Positions 26,001 to 37,691 of a DNA stretch of 64,000 bases are shown here, in pieces. Under the pieces are notes generated by a model. That model was not told the DNA's origin. It was given only the letters and a program-made list of their open reading frames with translations, and made no database searches. The DNA lies in the NCBI GenBank assembly GCA_000231825.2, contig JH720293.1:1798001-1862000 (forward strand). Reading direction: 5' to 3'. Numbering within the stretch: the first letter of the stretch is position 1; each line of letters starts with the position of its first letter. This DNA is from Tetrahymena elliotti 4EA (lineage: Eukaryota; Ciliophora; Oligohymenophorea; Hymenostomatida; Tetrahymenidae). A program made the translations under genes and the position numbers.

Positions 26001-27087
26001 ATAATTTTTGAATATTTAAAAGAAGAAAAAAATAAATTACTTTTGAACCAGAAATAAGGAAAGAAGTAGTGTTTCCAACTTCTCCTAATAAGGCAGGAGT
26101 TTTGTTAATATGATCACTTTCACCAGTAACACTGGATTCATCCATCTGAATTTCGCTTCCTTCCATCAAAATGCCATCGACTTACATAACATCACCAATT
26201 TCTACAAAAAGAATATCTCCAACAAGAAGTTATTTACAATCAATTTATTTTTTCTATTATTACAAATAAAAGAATTAATGTTTAATTCCATAATTTACTG
26301 TTTGTTTGTTTTTTTGCAAATTTTGATAAAATAGCTTTTTAATTTTACTCTTTATTACATTTCAAAATTTCAAAAGAGCTGTCGTATTAATTAAAAATTA
26401 AAGTCGTTTGATAATAAAAATGTATCAACAAACAAACTAACTCGCTTATTAAAAATTATTCTTTTCAAAATACTTACTTGGCCATTTCTTTTTACTTTTA
26501 CAGTAATTTCCTCTCTTTTAGCATTCAGCTTTAAAAACTGTTACTCTTTGATATAGTTATTTCCTGCTGAAATACTAACAATAATCATAACGGCAATTAA
26601 GATTGTTGCTCCTTCCATCCAACCTTTGGCTAAACCATCTTCCAGAATACCTATTTTTATTTATCATTTTAAACTATACTAATATTTATCTTTAGAGATA
26701 TTAATAAATTATTCGTTTTATATTTTATTTTTTAATACCTATTGTTGTTGAAACCAATGAAGCTAAGCAGAGAATTTGTAACATTAAATCTTCAAAGCAA
26801 TCAATAATCATTTCTAATAGGGTCTTGGGTTCCTTTTAGATACGAAGATTTTCACCAAAGTGATCCTTACGTGCTTGTAATTCAGATTCTATCTGATTTA
26901 TACCTCTATCCATACTTGTGTGTAAGTCTGCTAATAAACTTAGAGGACCTCCTTTTTATCTGAGCATACTTGAACTATGATGATCTCTGATATTATCGAT
27001 ATCAAACATCTCAGATAATTCTTACGGATCTATTTTAAAAAAAAGATCAGGCTCTGTTTCCTCTTTGAATCTCTGCTTTTATGCCAT
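23093..27087 (-). CDS. P-type Ca2+-ATPase, plasma-membrane (PMCA, type IIB) class
   Basis: This pump exports Ca2+ at the cost of ATP. The start ATG (27087-27085) follows an in-frame TGA, and the stop TGA is complement 23095-23093, giving roughly 1050 residues. In order I see the N-terminal RKDHFGEN stretch, the first membrane pair, the actuator region with SSVTGESD, the M4 motif [12 protein letters not shown], the phosphorylation site CSDKTGTLTQN, the nucleotide-binding KGASEVI, MVTGDN, the hinge [12 protein letters not shown] and M6 with [24 protein letters not shown] in M4 and the N..D pair in M6 are the single calcium site typical of PMCA pumps. The C-terminal tail of about 80 residues is short and Ser/Gln/Asn-rich. 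It lacks an obvious long calmodulin-binding extension. Introns split both the DKTG/TLT and the TGDG/TNDAP motifs. All catalytic residues are present. Confidence 0.94.
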
Positions 27088-28656
27088 TTGCTCCTTCTCA
27101 ATATCTCACTTTAGTACGATTCTATTATGCTACTACTATCACAATAAATTTATAGTAACTTTATTTATATATATATTTTAAAGTTTATGTTTGCAAAAGT
27201 GAGTTGAAATTTGATATGTAAATTACTTTTAATAATTATTATTTTTTTTTCTACTTATCTATTAAAGTTTGATTTCATAAAATATTTACTTTTTATTCAA
27301 GCAAGTACTCAATTAATTTATTTTTAACTGATATTAGCGAAAAAAAATTTTAATGATCTAATATAAAATTTTCATTAAAATTTTATGTAAGGTTTATTTA
27401 TATTAATCAATCTGAATTTTATTTTTTATTATATGCTATGCTCCTCGATATATCCCTAAATCTTAAGTTATTTTTCAGTTAAATGTTGAAACCTCTTATC
27501 ATAAAAAAATAGTAATTTTATTCAATTCCAAATATAGATCCATATTTTTTTAATTTAATATTTAATTATTTTTGTTGAAAATGAATGAGAAATATTTGAA
27601 TAATTCATATCTTAACACCAGTTTTCTCTTTTGAGAAATAAAAATTCATAATTAATTTCTAAAAAGATCAGCTTCTCATTTTACTTTTTAATTGTTCAAA
27701 ACGATCAGTTTTTTTAATTTAAGAATCAAAAGATAAATAATGAAAGTTTAGATTATACTAATAAGAAATGTTAACATTTATCCTGTCTATTATTATTTTC
27801 TTAAAATTATATTTCTTAAGGAATTAAAATTTTATAACTTTAAATTTATTCTATTCCAGTCAATAAATAATTTATTAGTCTAAAAAAAATTAATTTGAAT
27901 CGATTTTATTTAATATTTCCTTGTTAAATTTAATTATGAAAAATAAAAAATTTATTAAATAAAATTTAATAATTTTGAATAAAAATAATATAAATTTTGA
28001 AAATATATTTCTAAGTATTATTATTTGTGATTCATTTATTTCATATCTAATTTTAGAATTAATTTAAATGCAAATAATTACTACACATCATCTTTATTTT
28101 TTTTACTTTTTTTAAAAAAGCTTTAGTTTGAAAAATTATGCAAATAAATATGTTTAAGTAGAAATAAAAAGAAAAAGCATGGGAATTTAATTAGATAATT
28201 AATGGGTAATGAATGAACTTGGTAAATTATTTGTTGAATAAAGAATACAAGAATCTAACATATATAAGCATATATTCATAAACTAAATAAAAAGTAGATT
28301 TATTAATAATGTATTTTTTAAAATAAGATATCATTTTATTATCAGATATGCTTTTATAAGATTAACAATGTTAATAATTATATAGTTATTTTATTATATC
28401 AGCAGAAACGAAGGTAAAAATTTAAATTTATTGCTTATTAATAGAAACAAATACACTGGCTTTTTCTTTACTTGCTTGCTTTTAGTAATCTTTTTCAGTC
28501 ATAATATTAATTATAATTTTTTAGTTTTGATGTAGTTTTCTATAAATTTAGGATGAAAGATAGATAGATAAATAATATATGGTTCAGTTATAATTAATGA
28601 ATAAATTGCCTTTTTTATAACGATAATTCGATAAAAGCTTTAGTTAGAAATACCAA
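27088..28656. other. Intergenic spacer
   Basis: About 1.6 kb of AT-rich sequence. It contains a short GATA tetranucleotide run near 28558-28572 and no supported gene. It should hold the ATPase promoter and the 3' end of the RING/FHA gene. Confidence 0.5.
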
Positions 28657-31600
28657 TCAATTTTGTCTTAGATTTCTTTCTGTTTATTATTGACTTTCAC
28701 CGTTAGGGTTATATTCAGTGTTATTTAAGTTACCCTTTTGAATTTTTTAACCATTATAATTAATATTATTTTCAGGGTACATACTCTCTTAATACCCATT
28801 TTTTCGATATGACTAATTGTCACTTCTTTCACTTATTAAATTATTAGAATTATTATTTTCCTTCAAATCATTTCTATAAATTTTAATAAAAATTGTTTTA
28901 AATTTGTTCAAAATTAGAAAATAAAAATAAATTTTACCTATCACTTTGCAGATATTTTATTTTTTATTCTATTTCTTTAATTTTCTAGGTATACTGATCT
29001 ATTGTGTTTTAAAGTTTTGTTTTTTCATGATCATTCTTTGATTCCTCATGAGAATTATTTAACAAATTTTGGAGATTCTACTAATTAATATTTTTATGTT
29101 GTTTAATCAAATCTAATTATTGTTGTAGTATTTATATTTCTGATTCCTTTTCTTTTTGTCTTTAGAAAGCTTCCAATTCTTCAGCGGGATCTTTAAACTC
29201 AGGTAATTAAAAGTTATTATTAGCTTATTAATGTTAATTGCTGGATTGATGGTTCAGCTACATATGGCCTTATTCATTATCTGATCCACTGTAGGGATGA
29301 TGATTAATGTTATTTACATTAATATTATTATTTTAAATGTTAGAATTTTGATTGTTGTTTTCTAATTACTAGCTCATAAAACGAGGAGGATGGTTACCTG
29401 CAGGCTAGATGGAATTATGGTTTTCACCTTCATCAGGTTTTTAATTCATCACATTTTCTTCATCTTTCTAACCTGGAGCTTCTATAGTTTTTATTTTAGG
29501 ACCTTTCTTCTCAGCTTTTTCAGGTGAGCTCTCAGCTTTATTTTATTAATTTTACTTTTATGCCATTTATTATTACCTATTAGGTATTAAATATTTGAAT
29601 AAATATTTTATTTTAGAATTTCATAAATGATATTTTACGAAGGAATAGCTACTTAGTATATTTTCCAATTTTTTTTAAGGATGAATGAAAGTACAGTTCT
29701 TCCTATCTAAATAGCTATATTATTATTTTAATTATTAAGCTAAATGGGATCCTTTATGAGAGCGAGAGTTCCAAACTTACTGTTATTATCTTCGATTGTA
29801 AAAATTCCTTATTCATAGCTTAAAATTGCATGACATCTGCTTACTGAAATATCACTAATTCTAATATCTGAGTCATGACCTCTTCCTAGTCTAATTTAAT
29901 TTTTTTGGCTCAAAGTAATGACATGAATACCTAAGTTGATAGTTATAAAAGACTTAATTAATTTCTAAAATACAAATCTAACTAATTATAATGAGCCTGA
30001 TATCTAATAGATAATTTTGTATTTAATTTTTTACCTTTACAAATATTCTTATCTTTACTTAAAATTTCCATAGTAACATAGGGTGGGGCGGGGCGAGGAA
30101 TTTCAACTGTATCATAAATATTTCCCTTAACTTTGACCATGTCTATAAGTTAAATTATAAAAATGAGTTATTTAAATAGAAAATTCTTAATATTCTCATT
30201 TGAGATTATTTAATGCAAAACGAATTTGTTACTTGGAAACTACTGTTTACAGAGCTCACAATCAAATGTCTTCCATACAAATGAAATTGAATAGGGAGTT
30301 TATTTTGGATGTAACCTACTTTTTAGCCATTACTAAAGGCATTTTATATGAATGCATTTCATAGTACCATCGCATTTACATGGGGTAATAAAAGGGTTGT
30401 CAGGTTCATCATTATCGCCTAAACAGATTCTGCAAGTATTTGGACTGTTTGAAGCAGTATCATCTTATTCTTTTTAGGGAACATTCTCATTTTTCTGTTC
30501 CATTTCATCCATGTTAAGTATATTTAAGTTAGATCCGAAAACAAAATTTTTATTCTACTATTTATTATTAATGGATAAAATTAATTAAGATAATTGTAAG
30601 GAAATTTAACTATTCTAATCCAAAACATTTTATTGGAAAAATAGCAAGTAAGTAGAAAAATTTAATTCACTGTATCTTAGCGATTAATATAAAATCCGTT
30701 CAAGCGTTTATGATTTTTAGATAAGAAAGAGTGTTTAAAAAAATTATTAATCGTGAATCTTATTTGGCAAATTATATTTTCAAAATATCAAGTAATGTTA
30801 ATCATTGATAAATAATTAATGGTACTATACCTTCTTCTCATTATCTAATCCTTAAAGTTCTTTTATTCTAAAACGCACTCTGCCTAGCTTTAAGTAATCT
30901 CCAACTTATAGCTCATATCCCTTTTATTTAGTCAAAAAAAATTAAGAAAATTAGAAAAAAAGCGTAAAATGGTTAGAAAATTGTTTAGCTCTAATTTTGA
31001 TGAATATTAAGTTTGAATGATTTAGTGCTCTAATTTTAATAAAAAAGATTAATTTTACTCTTTATTTCTTCTATTATGATTGATAATAAACTTACTGATA
31101 AAAAATAAAATTTTGAAAAGCAGAGGAACATAATAGGAAATGGATGGTATGTAAAGTATCAAGTGAAAAAATCAGAAATAAATTAATTAATATGTAAATC
31201 TCCAACTTATCATTCTAAATAAAAATAAACAGTTATACAACTTTTGAAAAGATTTTATTTGTTGACAAATTACCTTTTATCCTTTAGATGTCTTTAGAGA
31301 TTTAACAACCGCCCAAACGCATAAATCTCCAATCCCTTCTTCTTATGATGATTTTTTAACTTTTAATTCTGTTTCTGTATTTGTGATATATTCAGAGTCA
31401 ACCACATAGTGATTGTTTCTAATGTCTACAAAAGCCAATTTCTTCATATCTGCAGACTCCTTTTTAATTTTAATCAATAAGATATTCTTATATTTTGATC
31501 AATCAATCTCTCTCATTTTATATTAGAAAACTAAAAGAAATCAATCAATAAAAATATTTTCAAACAATTACTCCCTTGTAGTTTTGTGATGTTAATATCT

Positions 31601-32197
31601 TAATCTCATCTTTTTCACGCACTATTAAACCTTTTTAAAAATTTATCATTACTTTATGTTCTAAAATTCTTTTAAAAATTGGCTAATCTTAACATAGAAT
31701 ACATTTATTGATTATTTTTTATTATCTTAAAGATATTCTAAGCTAAGAGATTAATCTAATTTGATCCTTTTTTAAATAATAAATGATGTTTCATTTTTAT
31801 TATATCAACCTGGTTCAGGTATCTTTAATTAGTTTTTTATGATTCCTTTGCTCTCATAATCGAAAAGGCCATGAGAATCTCTATTCCATGTGTAGGTCTT
31901 TATCATTCTATAATATTTTTATTAAAGATTATTACATCGTTCTATATTTTTCTTTTGAAAGTTGGATGTTTTTCTTGATTTTTATGAAATGTAGGAGGTA
32001 AGATAAAAGTAATTAAACCTTTAAGCAATAAAAAAGAGAGCCTTTTACTCTAATTGACATGCTTTTAACTTTTATCTCTTTCCTAAATGTTCTAAAATAA
32101 TTAAAAAGTGAGCTTACAAATTATTGCTATTATTCTTTTTTAACTTCTCAGCCTTGATAGGATCATTTCCTACTGAAAGATTTTGACAGTTTCCCAT
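28657..32197 (-). CDS. Lipid-anchored RING-variant (RINGv) plus FHA protein, candidate E3 ubiquitin ligase
   Basis: The protein begins MGNCQN: Gly2 and Cys4 form the classical N-myristoylation plus palmitoylation signature. Order along the protein: an N-terminal region with KLAFVDIRNNHYVVDSE and GDYLKLGRVRFRIKEL; a RINGv zinc finger (about 30250-30440) with CRICLG, CKCDG, IHIKC and CELC in C4HC3 order; an FHA phosphopeptide-binding domain (about 29690-29930) with RLGRGHDSDIRI, SVSRCHA and a DNNSKFGT-type strand; then a polar Asn/Gln/His linker and a coiled coil from about 29200 down to the TGA at complement 28659-28657. RINGv domains (MARCH type) recruit E2 enzymes, so membrane-attached, phosphorylation-directed ubiquitination is likely. 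An ATG at 30512 could pass for a separate gene start. The reading joins upstream in phase via an acceptor just before it, so I treat it as one gene. Internal introns of the 5' half are less certain. Confidence 0.75.
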
Positions 32198-33530
32198 GCC
32201 AATTCTCTTTGTCACAACTTACTATTTTGATATGCTTTATATTAATCAATTTATATTAATTGTTATTATTTTATTTTAATATTAACTGGGAAATAAATGC
32301 CAAAATTTGCAAAAAAATTTTCATAAAATTTAAGCCTTTTAATTTGCTTGCAAAATTTTAAAGAGTGTATTACATTCATCTCTATTTATTACCTATTACT
32401 TTTCATAGTTATCCTTAATTATTTTTATTTTCTTGCCAATATTAATCAACCATTATTGCTTAAATGTTGTTTTAATAAACATATAATTACAACAATCCAA
32501 TACACAATTATTCATACACCCATCTATTAATTAATAAACATTTCACACAGTAATTTACATTTATTTTCAAAATAGCTATTATTTCAACAGCAACCATTAT
32601 TTCATTAATGAATTAATTTCTTTTTCGACTACTAAGTCACAAATGTATTATTTGCATATCTAGAAATTAATTTTTCATTGAATTAATAGTCTATCTCCAG
32701 TAGAAAAACTTTTTTGTAGCTTTATACTTTATACCGATTCAATAAAAATTTTAATAAATAAATAATAAAATATACATGCCACCTATCACTTCAATAATAA
32801 TTTGAATGACATTATTTTTTATTTCGATAAAGTTTTTATTTATATTTTTTAAAAGTAAATTATTCCAAAAAATCTGCATTAATTAATTTAAATTTATGAA
32901 TTTAAAATCTAGTATTGGATTGGAATTTTTTATTTTAATTTAAATAATTAAGTATTTATTTAACAAGTAACTTCTAATGTAAAAATTAAAGTAGAAACCA
33001 TGGAAAGAAAACATAACAGATTCATCATTTTTTTAAAATTAAAAAATATTTTTGAATATCCAATTTTAAAAATTAAAATAAAACTTTTAATAATTTTAGA
33101 GTTGCTGATCAAAAGCAAAGTCTTTTAAATTTATTTTAAATAAGGATTCTAAAACTTAATTCTACTTTAAGATTGCTAAAATGAGAATCTAATAAATAAT
33201 TGAAAACAAACAGACCAGATTGGTTATCTTGAATAGTTGATCAAAATCATAATATTAAAAGAGATTTATAGAATATTATTTAGAAGCATTTTTATCATAG
33301 ATTTATGATGGTTATTGTAGATTGTTTTCTTATGTTACAAAGAAATATTTTGAAATATTCATAATATTGCTCCTTTTTATTTTGCTTTTTAAAATTTTTG
33401 ATAGGAATTTAAATGAAGAAAAAATTAAATTATCAAATAAATTATATATTTTTTAAAAGATTAAATTCTTTATAAATATTTTTAAAATTGGAATTTATCA
33501 GCATTGAATAAAATATAGATTAAAAGGTAA
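32198..33530. other. Divergent intergenic region
   Basis: 1.3 kb between two divergent genes, the RINGv/FHA gene (minus) and the TIP41-like gene (plus). It therefore contains both promoters. A 60-codon plus-strand frame at 32348-32530 has no coding composition. No named motif was recognised. Confidence 0.5.
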
Positions 33531-34886
33531 ATGAAGCCAGCTAACTCAAATCTTGCAGAGATTAAAGAAAAGCTCCCAAAAGCAACTAAAGAATCATATC
33601 AATAGAATGGATGGAAGTTTGAATTTTAAAAGGGAGGCATTATGCCATCCGATTAGTTAGATTAATTGTCAGATTATTTAATTTTGAATGCAATCCCAGA
33701 TGTAGTTTATGGAGAAAACTATGCACGCTTTTCTTTTGAATAATAAAACTTCTGTTTAGAATTTATTCCTAAAGATAGTCTTTTACTCACTAACTTTTAG
33801 GCTCGTTCAAATGCTTACTTAGACCTAAAATCACATCAAAATCTTAAAAAGTATAAGGAAGTTAACAACGTTACTTATATTCCAACGGAAGTAAAAGTAA
33901 AATATGCTGAGCATTGGAAAAACAAAAAGCCTGAAGACACCACTGCAGAAATCAAGGTAATTTAATAGATATCAGACGTGTTCTTTAGCACACCTTACAA
34001 AGGAACTGTTAAGTAGCTCTCTTTACTTGCTGAGCCTCAAAAAAACCACACTTTTTTGAAAGATTAGCTCTCTCAAAAATTCTAGTTCCATGAATTGCAA
34101 AATGTTGAATTCCCTTATGCAGAAAGAACTAATGAAGAAATTCCTATTCATAATCTTACTGAATAGAATCCAATTATATGGTCAAATATGGCAGATCTCT
34201 GGGAAGATGAATTAGGTAATTCTTCTAAAATAATTCAAATAATCCTTCAATAATACACAGATAAGATAAATTTTTGCCTTAAAAATCTTTTTAAGAACAT
34301 TAAAATTAGTTATTTATTGAGCGAAGATAGAAATATTAAAAAATTATCACAAAAAAGAAATTAAAAATTTTTAGCAAGGATATTTATAGAAATCAAATCC
34401 TTCAATAAATAGATTTAAAAATTTATTATAATTTCTTATGCAAAATAGGTGATTCTGGAAGCACTACAAGCGAAGTTAGATTCAGAATCATGGGAGACTG
34501 TTGGTTTGCTCTCCTTCGTCACTACTTAAGAGTAGATGACGTTTTAATTAGAATTTATGATACAAGATACTACCATGAATTTGGAAAGAATTATGTTTTA
34601 CGTGAATTTTAAGTTAGAGAAGATTCATATTAAAATATTGCTAAAAAGGGTTTCAATTTTACTCCTAAATGGATGCTTGATTAAGGTACTTATTTTTATT
34701 GTGAAATAAAATAGTAAAATTTTAATGAATATACATTCAAAATTACATTTTTTTATAAACTTTTAATGTAAAAATTACAGATATTTTAAAAAAATATTAT
34801 TTGATATAAATTTAGGACAATCTCATATGGTATATTAATATATAGATGTTGCTTTAATTGAAAGAGAAAAGATTTACTTTAAATGA
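33531..34886 (+). CDS. TIP41-like protein (PP2A/TOR pathway regulator)
   Basis: TIP41/TIPRL proteins bind PP2A-family catalytic subunits and act with TAP42/alpha4 in TOR signalling. Exons 33531..34215, 34449..34685 and 34816..34886 join in phase to 330 residues, ending at TGA 34884-34886. Family hallmarks are in order: the WKFEF beta start, PDVVYGENYARF, the VKVKYAEHWKNK strand, TPYKGT, LWEDELGDSGST, RFRIMGDCWFALLRHYLRVD and VLIRIYDTRYYHEFG. This is the normal core length for the family with a short C-terminus. Intron 1 splits the Gly codon of EDELG. No sign of degeneration. The nearest neighbours are unrelated in function, but a SAPS-like phosphatase subunit candidate lies 11 kb away. Confidence 0.93.
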
Positions 34887-35793
34887 AAATAATTTATAAT
34901 GTTTTGGATAGAAAGACTAATTACTCCTATAGGCAGGAAAGAGTATTTGTTTAACTTTTAAATTAAGTTTTTGTGAATTATTTATTAATTTGATATTGTT
35001 TGTTGCTTATTCATACATTATAGGAATAAATACCAAAGTTATTCAATTAAAATTTTATCATGTTAAACATTTTATTGTTTTTTGCTCAACTCTTATTTGA
35101 TTGCTGAAAATCATTCTATTTTTTTATCATGTCCTAAAATTATTGAATATAAAACTATTTATCAAAGACTAGATTATTTGAATACGTAAACCTAATCAAA
35201 GCATTTCGTATGTGCTTTTATATTTGATATTAATTTAACACATTTTTAGTTTAAATAAAGTATCTTCTAGAAGTTTAAGTATTGTTAACTAACAAATTTT
35301 TATTTTTGAACATTTAACTACTTAATTTATTTACTAAAAAGGTTATATCTCTTAAAAATAATTGAATACTATTAAAATCTTGAAGAGCGAAGAGTATTTT
35401 ATAAAAATAGTACTAGAAAATGATAAAATTATTGTCGTGCTTAAGCAAATCCTATGATTTTGATTTATGTATTTTGTAATTACGTAATTGAATTTTGAAG
35501 TAATAAATTTAAAAAAAATGTGTAGAATATCATAAGTAGAGATATCTCTTAAATTTATCATTATTTATGACGATATATACGTCAAAAATATGTATTTAAT
35601 TGTTTTTTTTATTTAATTAATTTTGGTAACTACGTATTAAAATGAGTTACTTAATTTTTAACTTGTTTTTAGAGCCTACTTTTAGGGTTAATATTAGATT
35701 GAAAAAAACTGATTTAAATTATTGATTAATAGATAAAGAAAATATAATATTAACAATTTTCAAAATATTAATCAATTTTCTCTGTTTTAAGGA
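34887..35793. other. Intergenic spacer
   Basis: 0.9 kb of AT-rich DNA between two plus-strand genes. It includes the desaturase promoter. No gene or repeat is supported. The 69-codon minus-strand frame at 35352-35561 is an AT-rich chance ORF. Confidence 0.5.
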
Positions 35794-37364
35794 ATGGCAA
35801 GTAAATAGACTACTAAGAATTCCATCGAAAACGATACAGTTTTCAATGGTGAAAAAGAAATTTCTGTTGGTGATATCAGAAAGTTTATTCCCGCAGAATA
35901 TTTCGTTAAGAAAGAATCTAGATTCTTGATTAGTGTTTTATTCTCTTTGAGTTTAACTCTTTTCACTGCCTTCTTAGCTGACAGATATCTCCGTTTAGAA
36001 TGGGCTTACTTGCCTCTCTGGATTGCTTATGCTATTGCCAATGGTACCATTGCTACTGGCCTTTGGGTAAATTTCTATATTTTTTGCTTTAACCTGTTTT
36101 AGATATTTATAGTGATAAACTTAGTAGTAAGTAGATAAAAATTTTCAAATCAATTTAAAAATATCTTAACCCCTAAAATTTTAAAAATAATTAATTAAGA
36201 TAAAATTAGCTTTTTTAAGATTAATATTCAAGATCTTTCATTATTGTTAATCAACATTTATCAATTTAGGTTTTAGGTCACGAATGCGGTCACAAGGCTT
36301 TCTCCGATAGTGATATAGCTAATGATAGTTTAGGCTATCTCCTCCATACAGCTTTATTGGTCCCTTACTTCTCCTGGTAATGGTCTCACCATGTTCATCA
36401 CTCTAAGTGTAACCACTTGACTGAAGGTGAAACCCACGTTCCTAGAGTTGATACTGACCCTAAAGCATCCCTTTATATTAAACTTAGAGATATTATTGGT
36501 GTTGAATCTTTCTCTATCTGGTAACTTGTTAACATCTTAGTTATCGGATGGCCTGCTTACCTTATCTTTGGTGCTACTGGTGGTCCTGGTAAAAAAAATA
36601 AAATATAAATATACAATATTTTAAATCATAGAATTTTAAGTCAAGTGTTAACAAATATTTTTAGAATTAGAAATGATAAGAACAAATGAAATTTTAAAAG
36701 ATTAATTTAAGTATTAATAAAATATATTATTTTTAAAATATAGCTAGAGGATTCACAAGCCACTTCATTGTTCCTAATAAATTATTTACCAAGGATAAGC
36801 TTGTTAAGGTTCACTTATCAAACCTTGGTATAGTTTTTGTTGGATATTTGATCTATCTTTGGGCTAAATAAACTTCTTTTACCTATGTCTTTGCTATGTA
36901 TTTCGGACCTTACTTGATTGTTAACGCCTGGTTAACTGGTATCACTTTCCTTTAACATGTAAATTTATTTGATTACTTATTATTAGTTTAGAATTCAGCA
37001 ATTAATTTTATATAAATTTAAAAGCAAATTTTAATTTTATTTATTTTTATAATAGACTGAAGACACTGTTCCTCACTACGATAAGTCTACTTGGAGCTGG
37101 TTAAGAGGTGCTTTATGCACTATTGATAGAAATTATCCTGAATTTATTAATGCTTTACAATTTGATATTGGTAGTACTCACGTTGTTCACCACATTTTCC
37201 ACGAAATGCCTCATTACAATGCTAGAGAAGCCAACATCTATCTTAAGTAGATTCTTGGACCTGCTTATATTAGAGATAAAAAATCTCTCTCAAGAGCTTT
37301 ATTCGAAGCTGGTAAATTAGCTTGTGTCTCTGAAAGAGAATAAGGTTTCTATTACTGGAAATGA
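35794..37364 (+). CDS. Fatty acid desaturase, delta-12 (omega-6) type
   Basis: This is a membrane di-iron enzyme that inserts a cis double bond into an acyl chain, probably oleate to linoleate in the ER. Exons 35794..36066, 36270..36588, 36744..36958 and 37056..37364 join in phase to 371 residues. The three histidine boxes are intact: HECGH (residues 95-99), HHVHH (131-135) and HVVHH (311-315). This spacing is typical of the FAD2-like delta-12 group rather than delta-9 enzymes. Hydrophobic membrane pairs lie before box 1 and between boxes 2 and 3. There is no fused cytochrome b5. Codons are enriched in C-ending forms relative to neighbours, suggesting good expression. Delta-12 against delta-15 or acyl-lipid specificity cannot be settled from sequence. 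Confidence 0.93.
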
Positions 37365-37691
37365 TTTAAATTATAAAAACAAAAAAAAACTAATTTCTAG
37401 TAATAATTTATTCGTAATTTATGTGAATATTTGTTGTTTCTTTTTCAATTATTTTTTGATCATTCATTTATGCATGAATGAAATTAGTTTACGAATTTTT
37501 ATTTTGTTTTATTAACATTTGATTACTATATAAACAGTGAAAGATTTACACTTATTTCAAAATATTAATTAAATTTAATTATTGAAACAATAATATACTT
37601 TGCTGATAGAATATTTGTAATTCTACTTTATTTATTTATTTTTTTATTTTAATTTAATAAAAAAATCCATCCTAAATCCTAAAGCGAAGTT
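37365..37691. other. Convergent 3' region
   Basis: 327 bp between the TGA of the desaturase (plus) and the TGA of the next gene (minus). It must accommodate both 3' untranslated regions and polyadenylation sites, so the transcripts may overlap. A/T runs only; no terminator-like structure is seen. Confidence 0.5.

Noticed and set aside
26110..26334. Plus-strand 74-codon standard-code ORF
   Set aside because: It lies antisense to the Ca2+-ATPase exons and introns, and its sequence is the mirror of a conserved pump region.
28556..28576. GATA tetranucleotide run as a regulatory or satellite element
   Set aside because: Only three to four units, within the range expected by chance in such AT-rich DNA.
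30510..30512. Separate RINGv gene starting at this ATG
   Set aside because: The frame extends upstream without a TGA to a good acceptor that joins in phase to the exons carrying the MGNC start. One gene is the simpler reading, though alternative starts remain possible.
32348..32530. 60-codon plus-strand hydrophobic ORF in the divergent spacer
   Set aside because: Composition is that of untranslated AT-rich DNA, and under the ciliate code there is no convincing start or extension.
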